Source of the DNA: Branchiostoma floridae
Taxonomy: Eukaryota; Chordata; Leptocardii; Amphioxiformes; Branchiostomatidae
DNA: 64,000 bases
NCBI RefSeq assembly: GCF_000003815.2
Contig: NC_049994.1
Span: 16,412,523-16,476,522 of the forward strand
Direction of reading: 5' to 3'
Made by a program: the position numbers and the translations under genes. The first letter of the stretch is position 1; every line of letters starts with the position of its first letter. Positions 35,571 through 47,404 of the stretch are shown here, one piece after another. The notes beneath the pieces are model-generated. The model saw only the letters and a program-made list of their open reading frames with translations. It was not told the DNA's origin and did not search any database.

Positions 35571-35895
35571 ACATGGAGATAGGAGCATAATGCACTTGTT
35601 CCCTCTTCACTATGTGTTAAGTAATTATCCCCACTTTAGATACTTGAATAGTAAAGAGAAATTTATATTCCTGACAGCTTTTGATAAACCAACTCTAACC
35701 AACTATACAGCTAGCTACATTTATACAATTACCAAGAAGCGAGAGGAAGTCGAATGTCCTAGAATAGATTAGACGCACATCTACATATATAGATGTGTAT
35801 GATTGTTTCCATTGTTACATATATGTGATTCTTACCGTGTGACCTGTACTTAGCCCAGTGGGGCAAAAATGTGCAATAAAGGTCTTCATTCACTA
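35571..35895 (+). mobile_element. LINE 3' end fragment
   Basis: A broken frame with spaced aromatic/Leu residues and a Lys-Arg-rich end resembles the terminus of LINE ORF2. It is followed by 'tggggcaaaaatgtgcaata' and a (TTCA) tail. A minus-strand tail of the same kind is at 47168-47215. Confidence 0.5.
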
Positions 35896-35914
35896 TTCTG
35901 GCTATCTTTTTTAT

Positions 35915-36119
35915 GAGGGTCTGCATGCTCTTTTCTATAAGGCGTAAGCAGCCTATTTTTATTTCCCGTAACTCGTGGGGAAAACCATCTTATCTACGAC
36001 GTAATTCGTAGCGAGGCCACCAAATTTAGCTCAATTGCCTTCCTTGATTTAGCGTAATACGTAGGGGGTTCCTCTGAATTCAACCTAAATCATTGTCGGG
36101 ACCCCCCATGCAGACCCTC
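35915..36119. mobile_element. MITE with GAGGGTCTGCATG ends, copy 2
   Basis: Ends GAGGGTCTGCATG / CATGCAGACCCTC, flanked by TTTTTTAT on both sides (35907-35914, 36120-36127). Internal sequence matches 10040-10237 in reverse. Confidence 0.88.
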
Positions 36120-36175
36120 TTTTTTATGTTAACAGAGATCACCTCTACCTGTTGTTACATAAGAATAGCCTGAGT

Positions 36176-36267
36176 ACCAACCTCTGTAGTGAACGCTGGC
36201 TAAATCCTTAGCTTGCTTACCAGGATAGAGCCAGCAGTCACTATTGGAGGATTTGGTACTCAGGCTA
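36176..36267. mobile_element. Short foldback MITE, about 92 bp
   Basis: Ends tagcctgagtaccaa / ttggtactcaggcta with a partly paired interior. Confidence 0.7.
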
Positions 36268-36331
36268 ACGTTAGAAGTGATTCAGAGTTAGCTGTAAGGT
36301 TAGAGCTCTTTAGAAAAAGCCCTGCTCTTCC

Positions 36332-36441
36332 TAGCCTGGTATCCAGCCGTAATATAGCTCCCAAGTCTCTTCTCTCCTCTTCGCAATTATGAAGAGGAGA
36401 GAAGAGACTCGGGAGCTATATAACGGCTGGATACCAGGCTA
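36332..36441. mobile_element. Near-perfect palindromic MITE, 110 bp, 9-bp TSD
   Basis: The whole element folds on itself: tagcctggtatccagccg...cggctggataccaggcta. TGCTCTTCC flanks both sides (36323-36331, 36442-36450). Related palindromes interrupt the duplicated HUS1 exon fragments at 54.1-55.3 kb. Confidence 0.93.
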
Positions 36442-36839
36442 TGCTCTTCCAGGAATTCCTCTCCTATCTTTGATCACCATTCCGATTCCACCTTTCAACC
36501 TTTTTTTGCTTTGAGGCAAAACAATAAATAAACACTGCATCAATCAGAAACAGGATATAAATCTAAAATTGACAGGTTTCTGGCAAAGGGATTCTATATG
36601 TAGCTTATCAAACCATCACGCTATTATTTGTAACCACCATCTACAGACATTTTTTTTTTAAAAAAGACCAATCGTGACTGCTAATCGAAGGGGAGGCAAT
36701 GACACCCCCCCTCCCCCCTGTTTTATCTTCAGGAATATTGTGAATATGTCATTAATCAATAATGAGCTATGTTAGCATCACAATAGTCAAAAAAGCATCT
36801 AGATACTAAATAATTATTAGAAATGTGTTCAAAATTCGA
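36442..36839. other. No recognised feature
   Basis: AT-rich non-coding DNA with a C-run near 36703-36720. Nothing gene-like. Confidence 0.5.
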
Positions 36840-37070
36840 ATTTTCCCAGAACTATCGTAGAGTGGAACTTGTTGTCACCAAGCACAGTAGGGGTCTCTTC
36901 TCTGGATAGTTTTAAAGAATGCTTGCAGATAGATGACGTACAGAAGTTAGATGTGACGGGTCGTTCATTGTAATATAACCAGCTGCTGCCGCACCGTGTG
37001 CCTGCGAAGCTGGTGTGTTACGCCGAAGGGCGGTTATACCGGCTATATAGATACAGATAGATACAGATAC
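36840..37070 (+). mobile_element. LINE 3' end with ORF2 C-terminus
   Basis: About 43 codons show the usual LINE ending (RTIVEWN... then SSLDSFKECLQ), stop, and continue with 'ccagctgctgccgcaccgtg' and a 'gatacaga' tail. A diverged copy is at 37785-38010. Confidence 0.62.
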
Positions 37071-37275
37071 AGAATTATGTCAGATGATAATAGATTAACA
37101 CAGTATCCATTGAGAACAAGATACAGACAAAGTTGATGATAGACTTACTGAGCACAAAGAAAGACCTTTGTAAATTATGAACAATATAAAACTAAATAAA
37201 AGAAAAGAAATTTACTGAGCTTACCACATGCTAGGGGCATTATGTTACCTATACAACAGACAAGACAGGGTCGAT

Positions 37276-37499
37276 TACTGTAAATGCAAAAACTTTCGCG
37301 GTGGTTTAATGTTTTCACGGTGACCGCAGTGTCTGCTTCACCGCGAATTTAAAACCACCACGAACATTTTTCCGTAGCATTAACAGACTACAGTGCAAGT
37401 TGCTACCGTGAACATAAAACCACCGCGAAAAGTCCTATTACCCGCTACCGCGAAATTAAATCCCCGCGAACTTAAATGCATTTACAGTATGTTACAATA
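37276..37499. mobile_element. MITE with TACTGTAAATGCA ends, copy 1
   Basis: TIR tactgtaaatgca / tgcatttacagta, with interior words cgcggtggttttaa and ccgcgaa. TA at the ends suggests a Tc1/mariner-type target. Confidence 0.85.
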
Positions 37500-37784
37500 G
37501 CAGAGAGAGGACAACTTTAATGGGCTGGTTCACCTTACATAAGGCGACTTGTCCTGCTTATGAATTATAGATACAGGCCGCCGTGTGTCAATTACTTTCC
37601 ACCCATGCACTCACTTTCACTTACCCCTGTAGACAATTTTATTGTCCAGTGCCCTGTTTTAATATTGAGAGACTTTGAGACGTAGTAAGAGTTTTTGTGA
37701 AGAGGGCAGCAATGTCCTCATGCTCGAAAAAAGATGCACCCTCTTACCCTGCTGGGCGGTGCATCCGCTGCAAAAGAATAAAAT

Positions 37785-38010
37785 TACAGTAGGGGCATCT
37801 TCAGGGGATAGTTTTACAGAGAATTTGCAGATAGATGTGCAAAGGTTAGGAGTGAGAGGTCGTTCAGTGTAATGTAACCAGCTGCTGCCGCGCCGCGTGC
37901 CTGCAAAGCTGGTGTGTTATGCCAAACCAAAGGGTGGTTACACCGGCTATATAGATACAGATACAAAAGCTGGCGTGTTATGCCGAAGGGCTGTTATACC
38001 AGCTATGTAG
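37785..38010 (+). mobile_element. LINE 3' end, diverged copy
   Basis: Same ORF end (DSFTENLQID) and 3' UTR as 36840-37070, with the 'gctggtgtgttatgcc' block repeated and a gatacaga tail. Confidence 0.55.
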
Positions 38011-38572
38011 ATACAGACAATATTATTGTCCAATGCCTTTTTTATTAGTGGCAAGGGTTTTCGTAAGGAGGGCCACTATGCTCTCATGCTCCAACAAGGA
38101 TGCACTCCCTTACCCTGGGCAATATATCCTCTGACAAGAATAAAATCCAGATTGACCACGGATACTAAAACTAAAAGTAAAAGGTCACATGTGGCCAGAC
38201 TAGACAGCATTTATCCTAGTATGATTGTAGAGGACCTAAGCTTCATGCTCTTCATGCAAACAATTGTTTCATAAAATCATCATTAGAAATCATTGGTTAG
38301 AAACAGTAACTCATTGGCCTGCTAACACTTCTCGGAAATGATTCAACATACAATGTACTTGGCTAATTTCTGCCATTTTTCCAGTAAACCCACAAAGCCT
38401 GGTAGAGACTAATTGTAGGTACATTCACACCTGCCGAATCACTTCCTGTTCGTTTCTAGGAATACATGACTCAGGTGTGCATTGTCCTCACCACTCATCT
38501 CCATAGTAACCGCATGAATCATGGTCTACTAATAGCTATTCCATTGATAGAACATCCACTGATCTTCTGAAA

Positions 38573-39228
38573 TACTGTAAATGCAGAAATGTTCGCAGTG
38601 GTTTTATGTTTATTTAGGCCGCTTCACATCGAGCTCAAAACCACAACGAACATTTCTCCATATCAGTACATGTATGTGACTATCTATATGGTGCTACTGT
38701 AAACTCAAAACCACTGCAAACGCTCCACTTTCTCACTACCATGAAATTAAATCCCAGCCAGGGCTGGGTATCGGTACAGCGTACCGGTACAAAACCGTTT
38801 TTTCTTTTTGGACCGGTCCAGAAAAACCCGGACCTGAAAAAATTAGGTGGACCGGATGTTGGACCGGATGTTGGACCGATTAGAAAATGAACAGACTATT
38901 TATCAGGTATTCACACGTTTTGGCGCTTGCAGGTGGAAGAGAATAACGAGTGAACAAGAGTACAGAGTTTATAGTCATTTCTACCAAGTTTACAGTCAAT
39001 CGCACAGGTGCAGTTAGCGTTGTAGGATTCTAAAGCACCAGTGTGAGTCAAATAGTCCACCAAACAGATTTCTTTGTAGTGAAATGGACCATTGATATAT
39101 TAGTCATACTGAATCAGGTCCAGGTTCAGATCCAAACCTGGACCTGAACCTCTGGACCTGAGCCGGACCTGAATGTTCTATACCGGTACCCACCCTTAAT
39201 CCCAGCAAACTAAAATACATTTACAGTA
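38573..39228. mobile_element. TACTGTAAATGCA MITE, copy 2, split by hAT MITE
   Basis: The left part 38573-38758 and right part 39199-39228 together match copies 1 and 3. The hAT-like element 38759-39198 sits between them. Confidence 0.78.
38759..39198. mobile_element. hAT-like MITE, 440 bp, nested, 8-bp TSD
   Basis: Ends cagggctgggtatcggtac / ggtacccacccttaa, with ATCCCAGC duplicated (38751-38758, 39199-39206). Inside are many ggacctg/caggtcc words, which can pair. The second copy is at 40306-40738. Confidence 0.92.
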
Positions 39229-39299
39229 GTTGCATGATGAACAGTTTTCGATCAGGCAACTTTTTTTTTTCTAACTGACTTACAGAATACCGGTATTAA

Positions 39300-39852
39300 A
39301 GGCGCCCAGAGCAGTTTTTTTAGTCTTTTCAAATTTAATTTTCAAGTCATTTTTACACACAGTAAGCTTAAATAACACTTTATCATTGCATATATTGACC
39401 TTTATTGAGCAAAGATGAGACGTCGCTGGATGGTGAGAACTCATTGAAAATGTGAGCGCTGCACGTGCCATTATTTCAAATTTTCGGAACGCACGCGAAC
39501 ATGACCAAATGCGCCCCGAACGCTTCCGGAGATGTCGTCACTTGTTCGAATAAGGTTTCGATTTGCGAATGGGCGAATCAGATTCAATTCGCTCAATGAT
39601 CTCATGCGTTCGAAAATCTCCAAAAATTACCGACGGGAAACCGTTAGTGGCTCGATCCTGTGCTGATTTATTGTAGGATATAATAAATCAAAGGGGTCCG
39701 TTTGCGGCATGTTTGTGCGTCCTTTTAAACGCTGAAAGTACGAAATAATGATAAAAATGTGCTAGAATGGTGGAGTAAATGTCAATATCGTACCGATTGT
39801 ATCATCCAGAATAGTTTTGATTTTGATGCACTAAAAACTGCTCTGGGCGCCT
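39300..39852. mobile_element. TTAA-target MITE, 553 bp
   Basis: TIR AGGCGCCCAGAGCAGTTTTT (right end exact reverse complement), TTAA duplicated (39296-39299, 39853-39856). Fits piggyBac or Kolobok type. No transposase. Confidence 0.92.
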
Positions 39853-39959
39853 TTAACAGTATGGTCTGATTAACTTTCTTTCAACATGGAACTTCAAACA
39901 GAAATTGGACTTGAGTGAACGAACACCCTTAATAAAGTCTGCTTGTTTTCGTTTAAAGA

Positions 39960-40257
39960 CAGGGTTTAACCAGTTTTCTAAAATTCACTTGTCCTATCGG
40001 GCAAGTACCAGCAAAATTTACTTTTTACATTTTTCACCATGTATTTTCACTGCAGCAATGGATTTCTTTTATCATTGGCTCTATTTTTCTGTGTTAACCC
40101 ATTCTTGATGCGGTAACTGTGATAAGCAACAAGTATATCAAAATCTCATGGAAAAATCTTACTTGTCCGATCGGACAAGTGGGGAAGGACATTCACTTGC
40201 CCGACGGACACTTTCACTTGCCCGGGACAATAGGGCTAGTGGACTTGTCCAACCCTG
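39960..40257. mobile_element. hAT-like MITE (CAGGG ends), copy 2
   Basis: Reverse orientation relative to 34856-35179; ends cagggtttaaccag / ggacttgtccaaccctg. Flanks are only partly matching (about 6 of 8). Confidence 0.75.
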
Positions 40258-40305
40258 TATTAAAGAGCCGAAGACTCTCACATTGATCAGGAACAGGGCC
40301 TGCAG

Positions 40306-40738
40306 TAGGGCTGGGTACCGGTACAGAAAATTCAGGTCCAGGTCCGGTTCAGGTCCAGAGGATCAGGTCCAGGTCCGGACCTGAACCTGGACCTGATTCA
40401 TTATGACTCATACCAATGGTCCATTTCACAACAAAGAAATCTGTTTGGTGGAGTATTAGACTTACACTGGCGTTTTAAAATCCTACAACGCTAACTGCAC
40501 CTGTACGATTGGCTGTAAAACTTGGTAGAAATTACTATAAACTCTACTCTACTTCACTCTTGTTATTTTCTTCCACCTGCAAGCGCCAAAACGTGTGAAT
40601 GGCTGATAGAATAATCTGTTAATTTTCTAATCGGTCCAACATCCGGTCCACCTAATTTTTTTAGGTCCGGTTTTTCTGGACCGGTCCAGTAAGAAAAACC
40701 GGTTTTGCACCGGTACGCTGTACCGATACCCAGCCCTA
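40306..40738. mobile_element. hAT-like MITE, 433 bp, 8-bp TSD
   Basis: Ends tagggctgggtaccggtac / gtaccgatacccagcccta, with GCCTGCAG duplicated (40298-40305, 40739-40746). Internal sequence is the reverse of 38759-39198. Confidence 0.93.
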
Positions 40739-40893
40739 GCCTGCAGTCTTCAAAATCAGAAATGAGGAATGTGATGAAGATAAACATGGAAGGGACTGAA
40801 ATCTGGCCTGGCATCAACACTTATAATATGAAACATTATCCAAATTCTGACATGAACATGTCCCACCCAATTACATCTGCTAGAAATAGTTTA

Positions 40894-40932
40894 GGGGGGG
40901 GGGGGGGGGTAGCCGGCGTATGTGGGGGGGGG
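40894..40932 (+). repeat. G-run cluster (possible G-quadruplex)
   Basis: Runs of 16 and 9 G separated by 14 bases. Confidence 0.8.
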
Positions 40933-41262
40933 TGTTCAGGCTGATCCAGATAACAAATTAAGGTAGATGAACTGGGGACTCATGTCAATTTCTCATCTAT
41001 TGGAGTAACAGACAGAGAGGTTGTTTAAAAGAAATCTTCTTCTTCTTATTATCTTTATAAAAATTATAAAATCACCCAATAAATTTGATTTGATGATGCT
41101 GATTGCTATAAATGATAAATATTTCTTTTTATGTCGATGAAGGTTAGCATCCAGGTAATAAGATATGCAGGTAACTCAAGCAACAGACTAAAATTTAATA
41201 AAATTTAACTTCTTGAATTTGCAGAAAATGCAATACATGGCAAACCCATGCAGCTTAGCTGA

Positions 41263-41473
41263 TACTGTAAATGCATTTAAGTTCGCGGGGATTTAATTTC
41301 GCGGTAACAGGAAAATGGAATTTTTGCGGTGGTTTTAATTTCGCGGTAGCACCATGCACTGTAGTCTCTTACTGTTATGGAAAAATATTCGCGGTGGTTT
41401 TAAATTCGCGGTGAAGCGTCAGCCGCGAAAACCGCGAACATTAATCCACAGCGAACATTTCTGCATTTACTTA
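41263..41473. mobile_element. TACTGTAAATGCA MITE, copy 3
   Basis: Begins tactgtaaatgca and ends ctgcatttactta. The interior gcggtggttttaa blocks match 37276-37499 in reverse. Confidence 0.83.
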
Positions 41474-42063
41474 TTGGGTGCCAACACGCCAACACATATT
41501 GGAAATGGTCAGATATTTCATACAGCATATGCTGTCTTTTCTCAGTGACATGCTAAAGATATCAGATGCTGTATGAAATGTAGTTTTTTATTACAGAGAC
41601 AAGAAACTATACCAGGACTGTCTCCAAGAATCGTCCCTTCACCCCATCCGCCCAAAATCTGAACTTCAGTACATCAAATTGATGAAAGTGCGTTTTATAA
41701 GCTTAAAATGATAGATTCTACCAAGAAAGTCAACGACATTGGCTCCTTAACAATGAGGGGGGAAAAATATAAAGCTGAAGACAGCCCTGGACTATACCCA
41801 TCCATGTACATTAGTGGCCAGTCCCTTGACTACAGAGAGACAGGGACATACCAGGTGATACCTGTAACTATCTGGGTTGCTGATCCATTCAGTCATGGGT
41901 AAAATCCTCATTACCATCTCTGTTCAACTGGAGCCAGTCTCGTTATTTTACATCTTCTAATAATAGACGCTCTATCCATTGATTTGTTATAACAAGGAAC
42001 ACACTTGAAAACACATTATGACATTTGTTCTGACAAGAGCATCTTGTATATAACACGTTAGAT
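41474..42063. other. No recognised feature
   Basis: Non-coding DNA. Short open frames show no recognisable protein. Confidence 0.45.
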
Positions 42064-42255
42064 CAGGGTTCTAGCAAGCATCCGTCCTTCCATCCTTTGA
42101 CAGAATTTTGCAGCTGGGGACAGACAAATATTTTGCCCATTCCGTTCTCTGAGATGAACAAAAATTGGTATGTAATTTGAAGATATTAATTGAACCAAGT
42201 TGCATTGATTCTACCAGCAAAATATGCCCCTCAAAATAAAGGAAATAGCATTTTT
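42064..42255. mobile_element. Truncated hAT-like element with shared module
   Basis: Starts cagggttctagcaagc, close to the ends at 2839 and 5215, and carries part of the module ('ccagcaaaatatgcccctca', 'ggaaatagca'). No right end. Confidence 0.5.
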
Positions 42256-43700
42256 TATTTTCAATGTGAAACTTCAATTTTGTGCTGAATGGTTAGAAAT
42301 CTGTGGACACATTTTCCTTCATAAGTTTGACAAGCAACTTCTTTTGTACATCCAAATTGTCCACCCAAAAAAAGACTAGGGTCAGCAGATTTTTCTAGGG
42401 TAGGTCGGGAAACAGGAAACATAACATTTTTTCCCAGTGCATCAATGCCTATGGACATTGTAACTACTTTCAATAGATTTCAAGTAGTTACAATTACAAG
42501 GGCCAAAGGTCAAGTACTAATAAACAATACTGTTTGAAACTTTGATACTCCTCATTGTAGTAATGTATATTCAATATCATTTAACACTCATTAGTATCAT
42601 AACATGTTATAATTCATTTCAAGAAAAATAATTTTTTTTCTTTTTCAAAGACCAGACAGTACTTCAAAGTCAATGTTATCAGAAAACCAATAACGCTATT
42701 ATTCTTTTTATGCAATCCCTCATTTCGATTACAGTAGGCACTTCCTGAAAAGCATATACAATTGTAGATGAAAATTTTAATGAAGATGACACCAAATCAA
42801 TTTGAGACTAGAAAACATTGACGGTAACGTGTATAAGAAGCCCATGATGTTCTAAATGTATTTTGAAACATATTATTACACCAGGGCTGACTCCAGCTAG
42901 ATTTTTCTTTTGGTCCCACCATTGTTTGGAAGCCAATGTTGTTCTTTGTTACATATTTTCCCCAGTTGGATGAATGAGATGAAACTTGTGTCTGTCTAAA
43001 CAAGCAAATTTTTGTCCCAGGGACTCAAGAAGTTAGAGAATAAGAAGAAAGCGATGTTTTATACTTTTATACAAACAAAAAATTCATATGTACATGTTGC
43101 ACCATAGTAGTAAGTTGCACATATGAATAATGATGAGAACAAGGTCAAAAAATACTGTAGGTCTAATCAAGGAGGTTGGTCTAATGCAAGCTGCTAATGT
43201 TTATACCATTGACATTGACAGTGGATCAGTACATGACAATTATTTGCTCCACAGGCATTACACCAATCCAATAACAGCCCTGATCGATGAGAAATATTAC
43301 ATAATAGCCGGACCTACAGATTTGTATCTAATAACATACGGCTCAAACGAAAATTAACCATATTTCTGACTGGCCCTGTACAGATAAAATCAAATTTCCT
43401 GGTAGTAGTAAATAACTTTCCTGGGGCCTAGAAAAAAACTGGGTGATTCTATTTGTAAGATTGAAAGCAAAAAAGGGCTATTTTGCTACATTTCTACAAA
43501 AAGATGAAATATAAAAATGATTTCTTAATATATAACATCCACTGCATTTTATGTTGGACCAAGGAATCAATACATAATAGATCTCTTTTGTTTACCACCT
43601 TTTTTTACAGTACCTAGCTCGTCATCTTAAATTGATTCGCCTGATGAGGTCAAATCTATAAATTAGTATAATACACCATCTGTGTTTCTTCAAACTATAC
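42256..43700. other. No recognised feature
   Basis: AT-rich non-coding sequence. Open frames near 43130 are unsupported by splice sites or known domains. Confidence 0.45.
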
Positions 43701-43752
43701 CATGTACTAGTACCAAGGAGGTTGAAACAGCAACCTCCTTGCTAGTACATGT
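43701..43752. repeat. Strong hairpin, ccaaggaggttg stem
   Basis: catgtactagtaccaaggag then gttg pairs with caacctccttgctagtacat then g, across an 8-base loop. The ccaaggaggtt core also forms the inverted ends at 4012 and 5170. Confidence 0.75.
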
Positions 43753-44338
43753 ACTCATACATAAGTTGGTCAGTGTGGCTCTTGCAAATTTTGGAACTGG
43801 TTTGTTCAAACATTGTCCCATTGCCAGATCACACAGTGCCAAAATAGCACTGGATCAAAACTTTGGAAATACATACTATTATCTCTGCGACCCAACCTCT
43901 GGACTTTTAATACTTATAAGTTACAATTATAACTAATAAAACGTATAGGTTTATTGTAATCACACATTTAGACATTAAATATTAATTCCTAGGACATAAA
44001 ATATGACATGCGTACATAGAAAAGGTTCTATAATACACAAAAATCGCATTAACCTGCGTATACAAAGCCTGTCCTTGTGCCCTAATCCTGTCACTATTTT
44101 GTCTATTCATAACCCTCGCAGCACAATGCCACTTAAGCATTCCCCCTTTTGAATGGACGATTTTATGCATACCTTCTTTCAGAGTGGTCGCCATGGAAAC
44201 AGGCTGATTCATAGGTAAATGAAGGAAGAATGCCTTACAGTGTTGTACCAAGGTTGTAGTACTGGTGCTGAAGGTTATTAGTCTCTACCAGAGTCTCCGG
44301 ATCGCTCGGAAAATCGTAGAAATGGAACAAATAGAGGA

Positions 44339-44438
44339 NNNNNNNNNNNNNNNNNNNNNNNNNNNNNNNNNNNNNNNNNNNNNNNNNNNNNNNNNNNNNN
44401 NNNNNNNNNNNNNNNNNNNNNNNNNNNNNNNNNNNNNN
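44339..44438. other. Assembly gap (100 N)
   Basis: Exactly 100 N, the usual placeholder for a gap of unknown size. The flanks (9.6-kb-MITE-like on the left, 63.2-kb-element-like on the right) are both repetitive. Confidence 1.
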
Positions 44439-44654
44439 AGACTAGAGGGTTATAACGTAAGGGCTTGAAATTCATTTTGGGGAATAGGTGCTCTAGTGCA
44501 CATAAAAATTAAGGTATGCAGAAAAAAAAATTGGATGGACAACATGAAATTGACTTATTGAGTAGAATATGAGCAAAACCTATTTACAGTTTTGAGCTTT
44601 GTGATGACCTGAAATCTAAAGCCAAATTTAGAATTCTAAATAGTAAAAATAACG

Positions 44655-44830
44655 AATATTGCTTTTGGTTGGAGTGTGTCAGGAAGCTTAAGGACATCAA
44701 AGTGTGCGGCCTAACTAGGGTGGACTCACTGGACAGAACCGCTTGGAACTGGAAGCGCAGTATGAGGACTAGCCGACTGCTGCCTACCCGTGTCAGGGAT
44801 CCCAGCAGTAGTATAATGAAATACTGGATA
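44655..44830 (+). pseudogene. LINE ORF2 C-terminal remnant
   Basis: Encodes a diverged copy of the tail found on the minus strand at 51457-51765: CGLTRVDSLDRTAW and TSRLLPTRV match CGLTGVDPLDRAKW and TGRLLPTPA. No complete domain. Confidence 0.6.
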
Positions 44831-44859
44831 CTAGTGTCTATACACACTTTATACTAGTG

Positions 44860-46199
44860 TGCAGTGATACATTTACATATACCTAACCCTATATAAATAT
44901 CTAGGTGCACTGGTGCACCCCCAGTCAAAAATCAGGTGCACGAACAGGCATATGCACTATGCACCCTGTATTTCCAACCCTGTACATGTACGTCAGCAAC
45001 CTTTCTTTGACTTTTGGCTACAGACAAAATATTATGTAACAACATAGACAGTTCAAGCAAGGAGGTGGAATGGAACCTTCTTGTTTCAAGGTACTTCAAA
45101 TTCCTGGAATTGTTTGCAACCTTCTTCCCAAGAAAAGAAAGGCATGTTTACAGAATGGCTCCTGAAGTTGTGTCTTGGGATATTGATAGAAAAGGTAGAA
45201 TCTATAATGTTTTGTCAAGCATGGTACAAACATACACTTATCAATATTGTGATATTGTTTGGGCAAACATATTTGAGGCACTAACATAGTATTACATAGT
45301 ATTAGAGCAGGGGTTTGAAACATTTTTAAGTCATGTTTTCGATTGCAAAAATGCACAATAACTGATTTAATGACACTTTCAGGAATAAAGTTATAGACAC
45401 TACTAAGAAAGTGAAAGTTCTTCTGACAATCAGGCCATTAAGAAAATTGAGCTGAGGCCTTTCTAATCAACATAATTGGAAAATATAAGCATTTCACACT
45501 TTCATTATTTTCAGAAGCCTTGTCTACACAAAATTCAAATAGATAGAAATAAAAGGTACTTTTCCTTTTACCCATCTATTTAGGACCTTTCAATTGAAGT
45601 TCCTTGCACATTTATGATAAAGAGAAACAGGATCTACCAAACTGAACACAAAAACTGAGAATAAAAAGAAATAGTCATGGTGACATGATCTAACACATTA
45701 TGGCTCAAAAGAAAAATAAACAACTTTCCCCTATTGTAAACATAAACAGCCAATTACATTATAAGTATAACATCAGTTTACATAAATGTATGATGTATTA
45801 CAATGCACAATACCTGGGTAGTACATTCTTATTCAAAACACAACAAATATCATGCAGGACCCATCATCAAAATGTAACATTACGCTACTTTTCTCATGTA
45901 TCAAGTCTAAATATCAACTTACACTGAGATACTGTAAAGCCAGAGCAATTTGATCTACATAAAAAGATTAGCTGAACACACCTGATTAAATCCGAACAAT
46001 ACCTTCCAACAACATGAAACAAAACATTGTTTTGTTTACGTTAATTGAATTACTTCCTTGTCGTACCCATGTGAAAAAGAAAACCCTTTCTTGTACAGAA
46101 CCAGCACTACATACTGATCAATAAAAGAATGCTATCTAAATAAATTCTGGGAATATTACGGAGATTTTGCCGTTATTCCAGCGTTCCCGTGTTAGCCCG
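44860..46199. other. No recognised feature
   Basis: AT-rich non-coding DNA after the LINE remnant. Nothing gene-like could be supported. Confidence 0.45.
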
Positions 46200-47090
46200 T
46201 AGGGAGTTGATCACACTGTACACGAGCTAAAAATAGCACTAGACATTTGTACATTTGTGGGGCCATTTTCCCCGGCGCTGCGCGCTGTCAAGCCGGCGGC
46301 TCGCCTCACGCCTGTGTTATAACCCCGATCAGAAATCCCTGGCATGTCATAACCAACTTCTCCTATCGGACACACAAACCTAAAAACGCTGGGAAAATTT
46401 CCCGTCCCTCCTAAAATGGGCAAGCGGCCGTCTATCTGGATGGCATGTTTGGAGACATGGGTCCCCTGTGTGCATCATTTCCCAGCTGAGAGATCAGATA
46501 GGCGGAGCAAAATTTTGGCGATAATATTTCTTTCCTTTGTGCTCTGGCTAGCGGAGAGAAATTTCAGCTAGGCTATCACATGTAGGACTATCGTGTTTTG
46601 CACATGCAGTAAAGGTTTCAGAAGAGCGAGGGGTTTAGGAAGAGGGAGGAAACACGTTTAGGATGATACAGCTGTCTGGGTACCCCTCCCCTCTTCCGAG
46701 CGTGTTCGCCGGAGCACACCCCCTTCCCCCCTGCCGCCTAAAGCTCACTACTCACCGCTTTTCCCTCCAGTGCCGCTCGCCAGCCGATCGGGAGCTAGAG
46801 GACACAATCCGTGACCGATCTCCGTCTTTTCCGGAGCTGTAAGCAGCTAGAAAGGGAGGGGAAAATCGTCTTTTACAACATGGAAGTGGACAAATGGTAG
46901 TCCCCGTGAACCCGGCACTGCGCCGTGACGTCACCGGAAATGCCGGGCCTAGCCGTCCCAACATGCACAGGGGCGCTTCCGGTCGTCTGCTAGTGAAAGT
47001 GGGCGGAGAAAGTTTCATGTGTCGCGGTGTTATCTCCAAGCAGATGTTGTGTGGGGGGGGGACTGGGGAACGTAACGTTTTATGACAGTC
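46200..47090 (-). promoter_or_regulatory. CpG-rich promoter-like patch with CRE and donor
   Basis: CpG-dense against AT-rich flanks. A full CRE tgacgtca lies at 46926-46933. On the minus strand a strong 5' splice site, aaaagcg|gtgagt, ends a possible non-coding first exon at 46756. No following exon was proven, so the gene is unknown. The nearest minus-strand ATG gives only two codons. Confidence 0.42.
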
Positions 47091-47167
47091 CTGTTTCTGA
47101 ATACGTGTACGCTGTACAGACTCACATACTCTCGCACACACACACAAAATGGCCTGCCTAGAAAACT

Positions 47168-47215
47168 ACTGAATGAATGAATGAATGAACTTTATTGCAC
47201 ATTTGTAACGTTACA
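47168..47215 (-). mobile_element. LINE 3' tail, minus strand
   Basis: (TGAA)n then 'ctttattgcacatttgtaac', the reverse complement of the 3' end seen at 35860-35895. Confidence 0.5.
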
Positions 47216-47404
47216 TGGTGCAATGTCATTGAGAGCAATGGTGACAGTCTTTGACTTTATCATGAATTGTTCACAATATGATGATAAACGCTCAAACTTT
47301 GTTCAATTTTGGGGGGAATTTGGTTGGGGGGTTCTTTTTAGTACTTGTGGGACCATCGAGCGACGCAGGCGCCAACTGCCAAGAGGAATCCGGGGGCATA
47401 TTCC

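Noticed and set aside
43130-43936. Two plus-strand frames of 75-84 codons
   Set aside because: No recognisable domain, no splice sites, AT-driven composition, and one contains the hairpin repeat.
44173-44194. First coding exon MATTLKE on the minus strand
   Set aside because: Seven codons and a donor are too little; the ATG is also the centre of an X-box-like motif, so it is left as a remark and not called.
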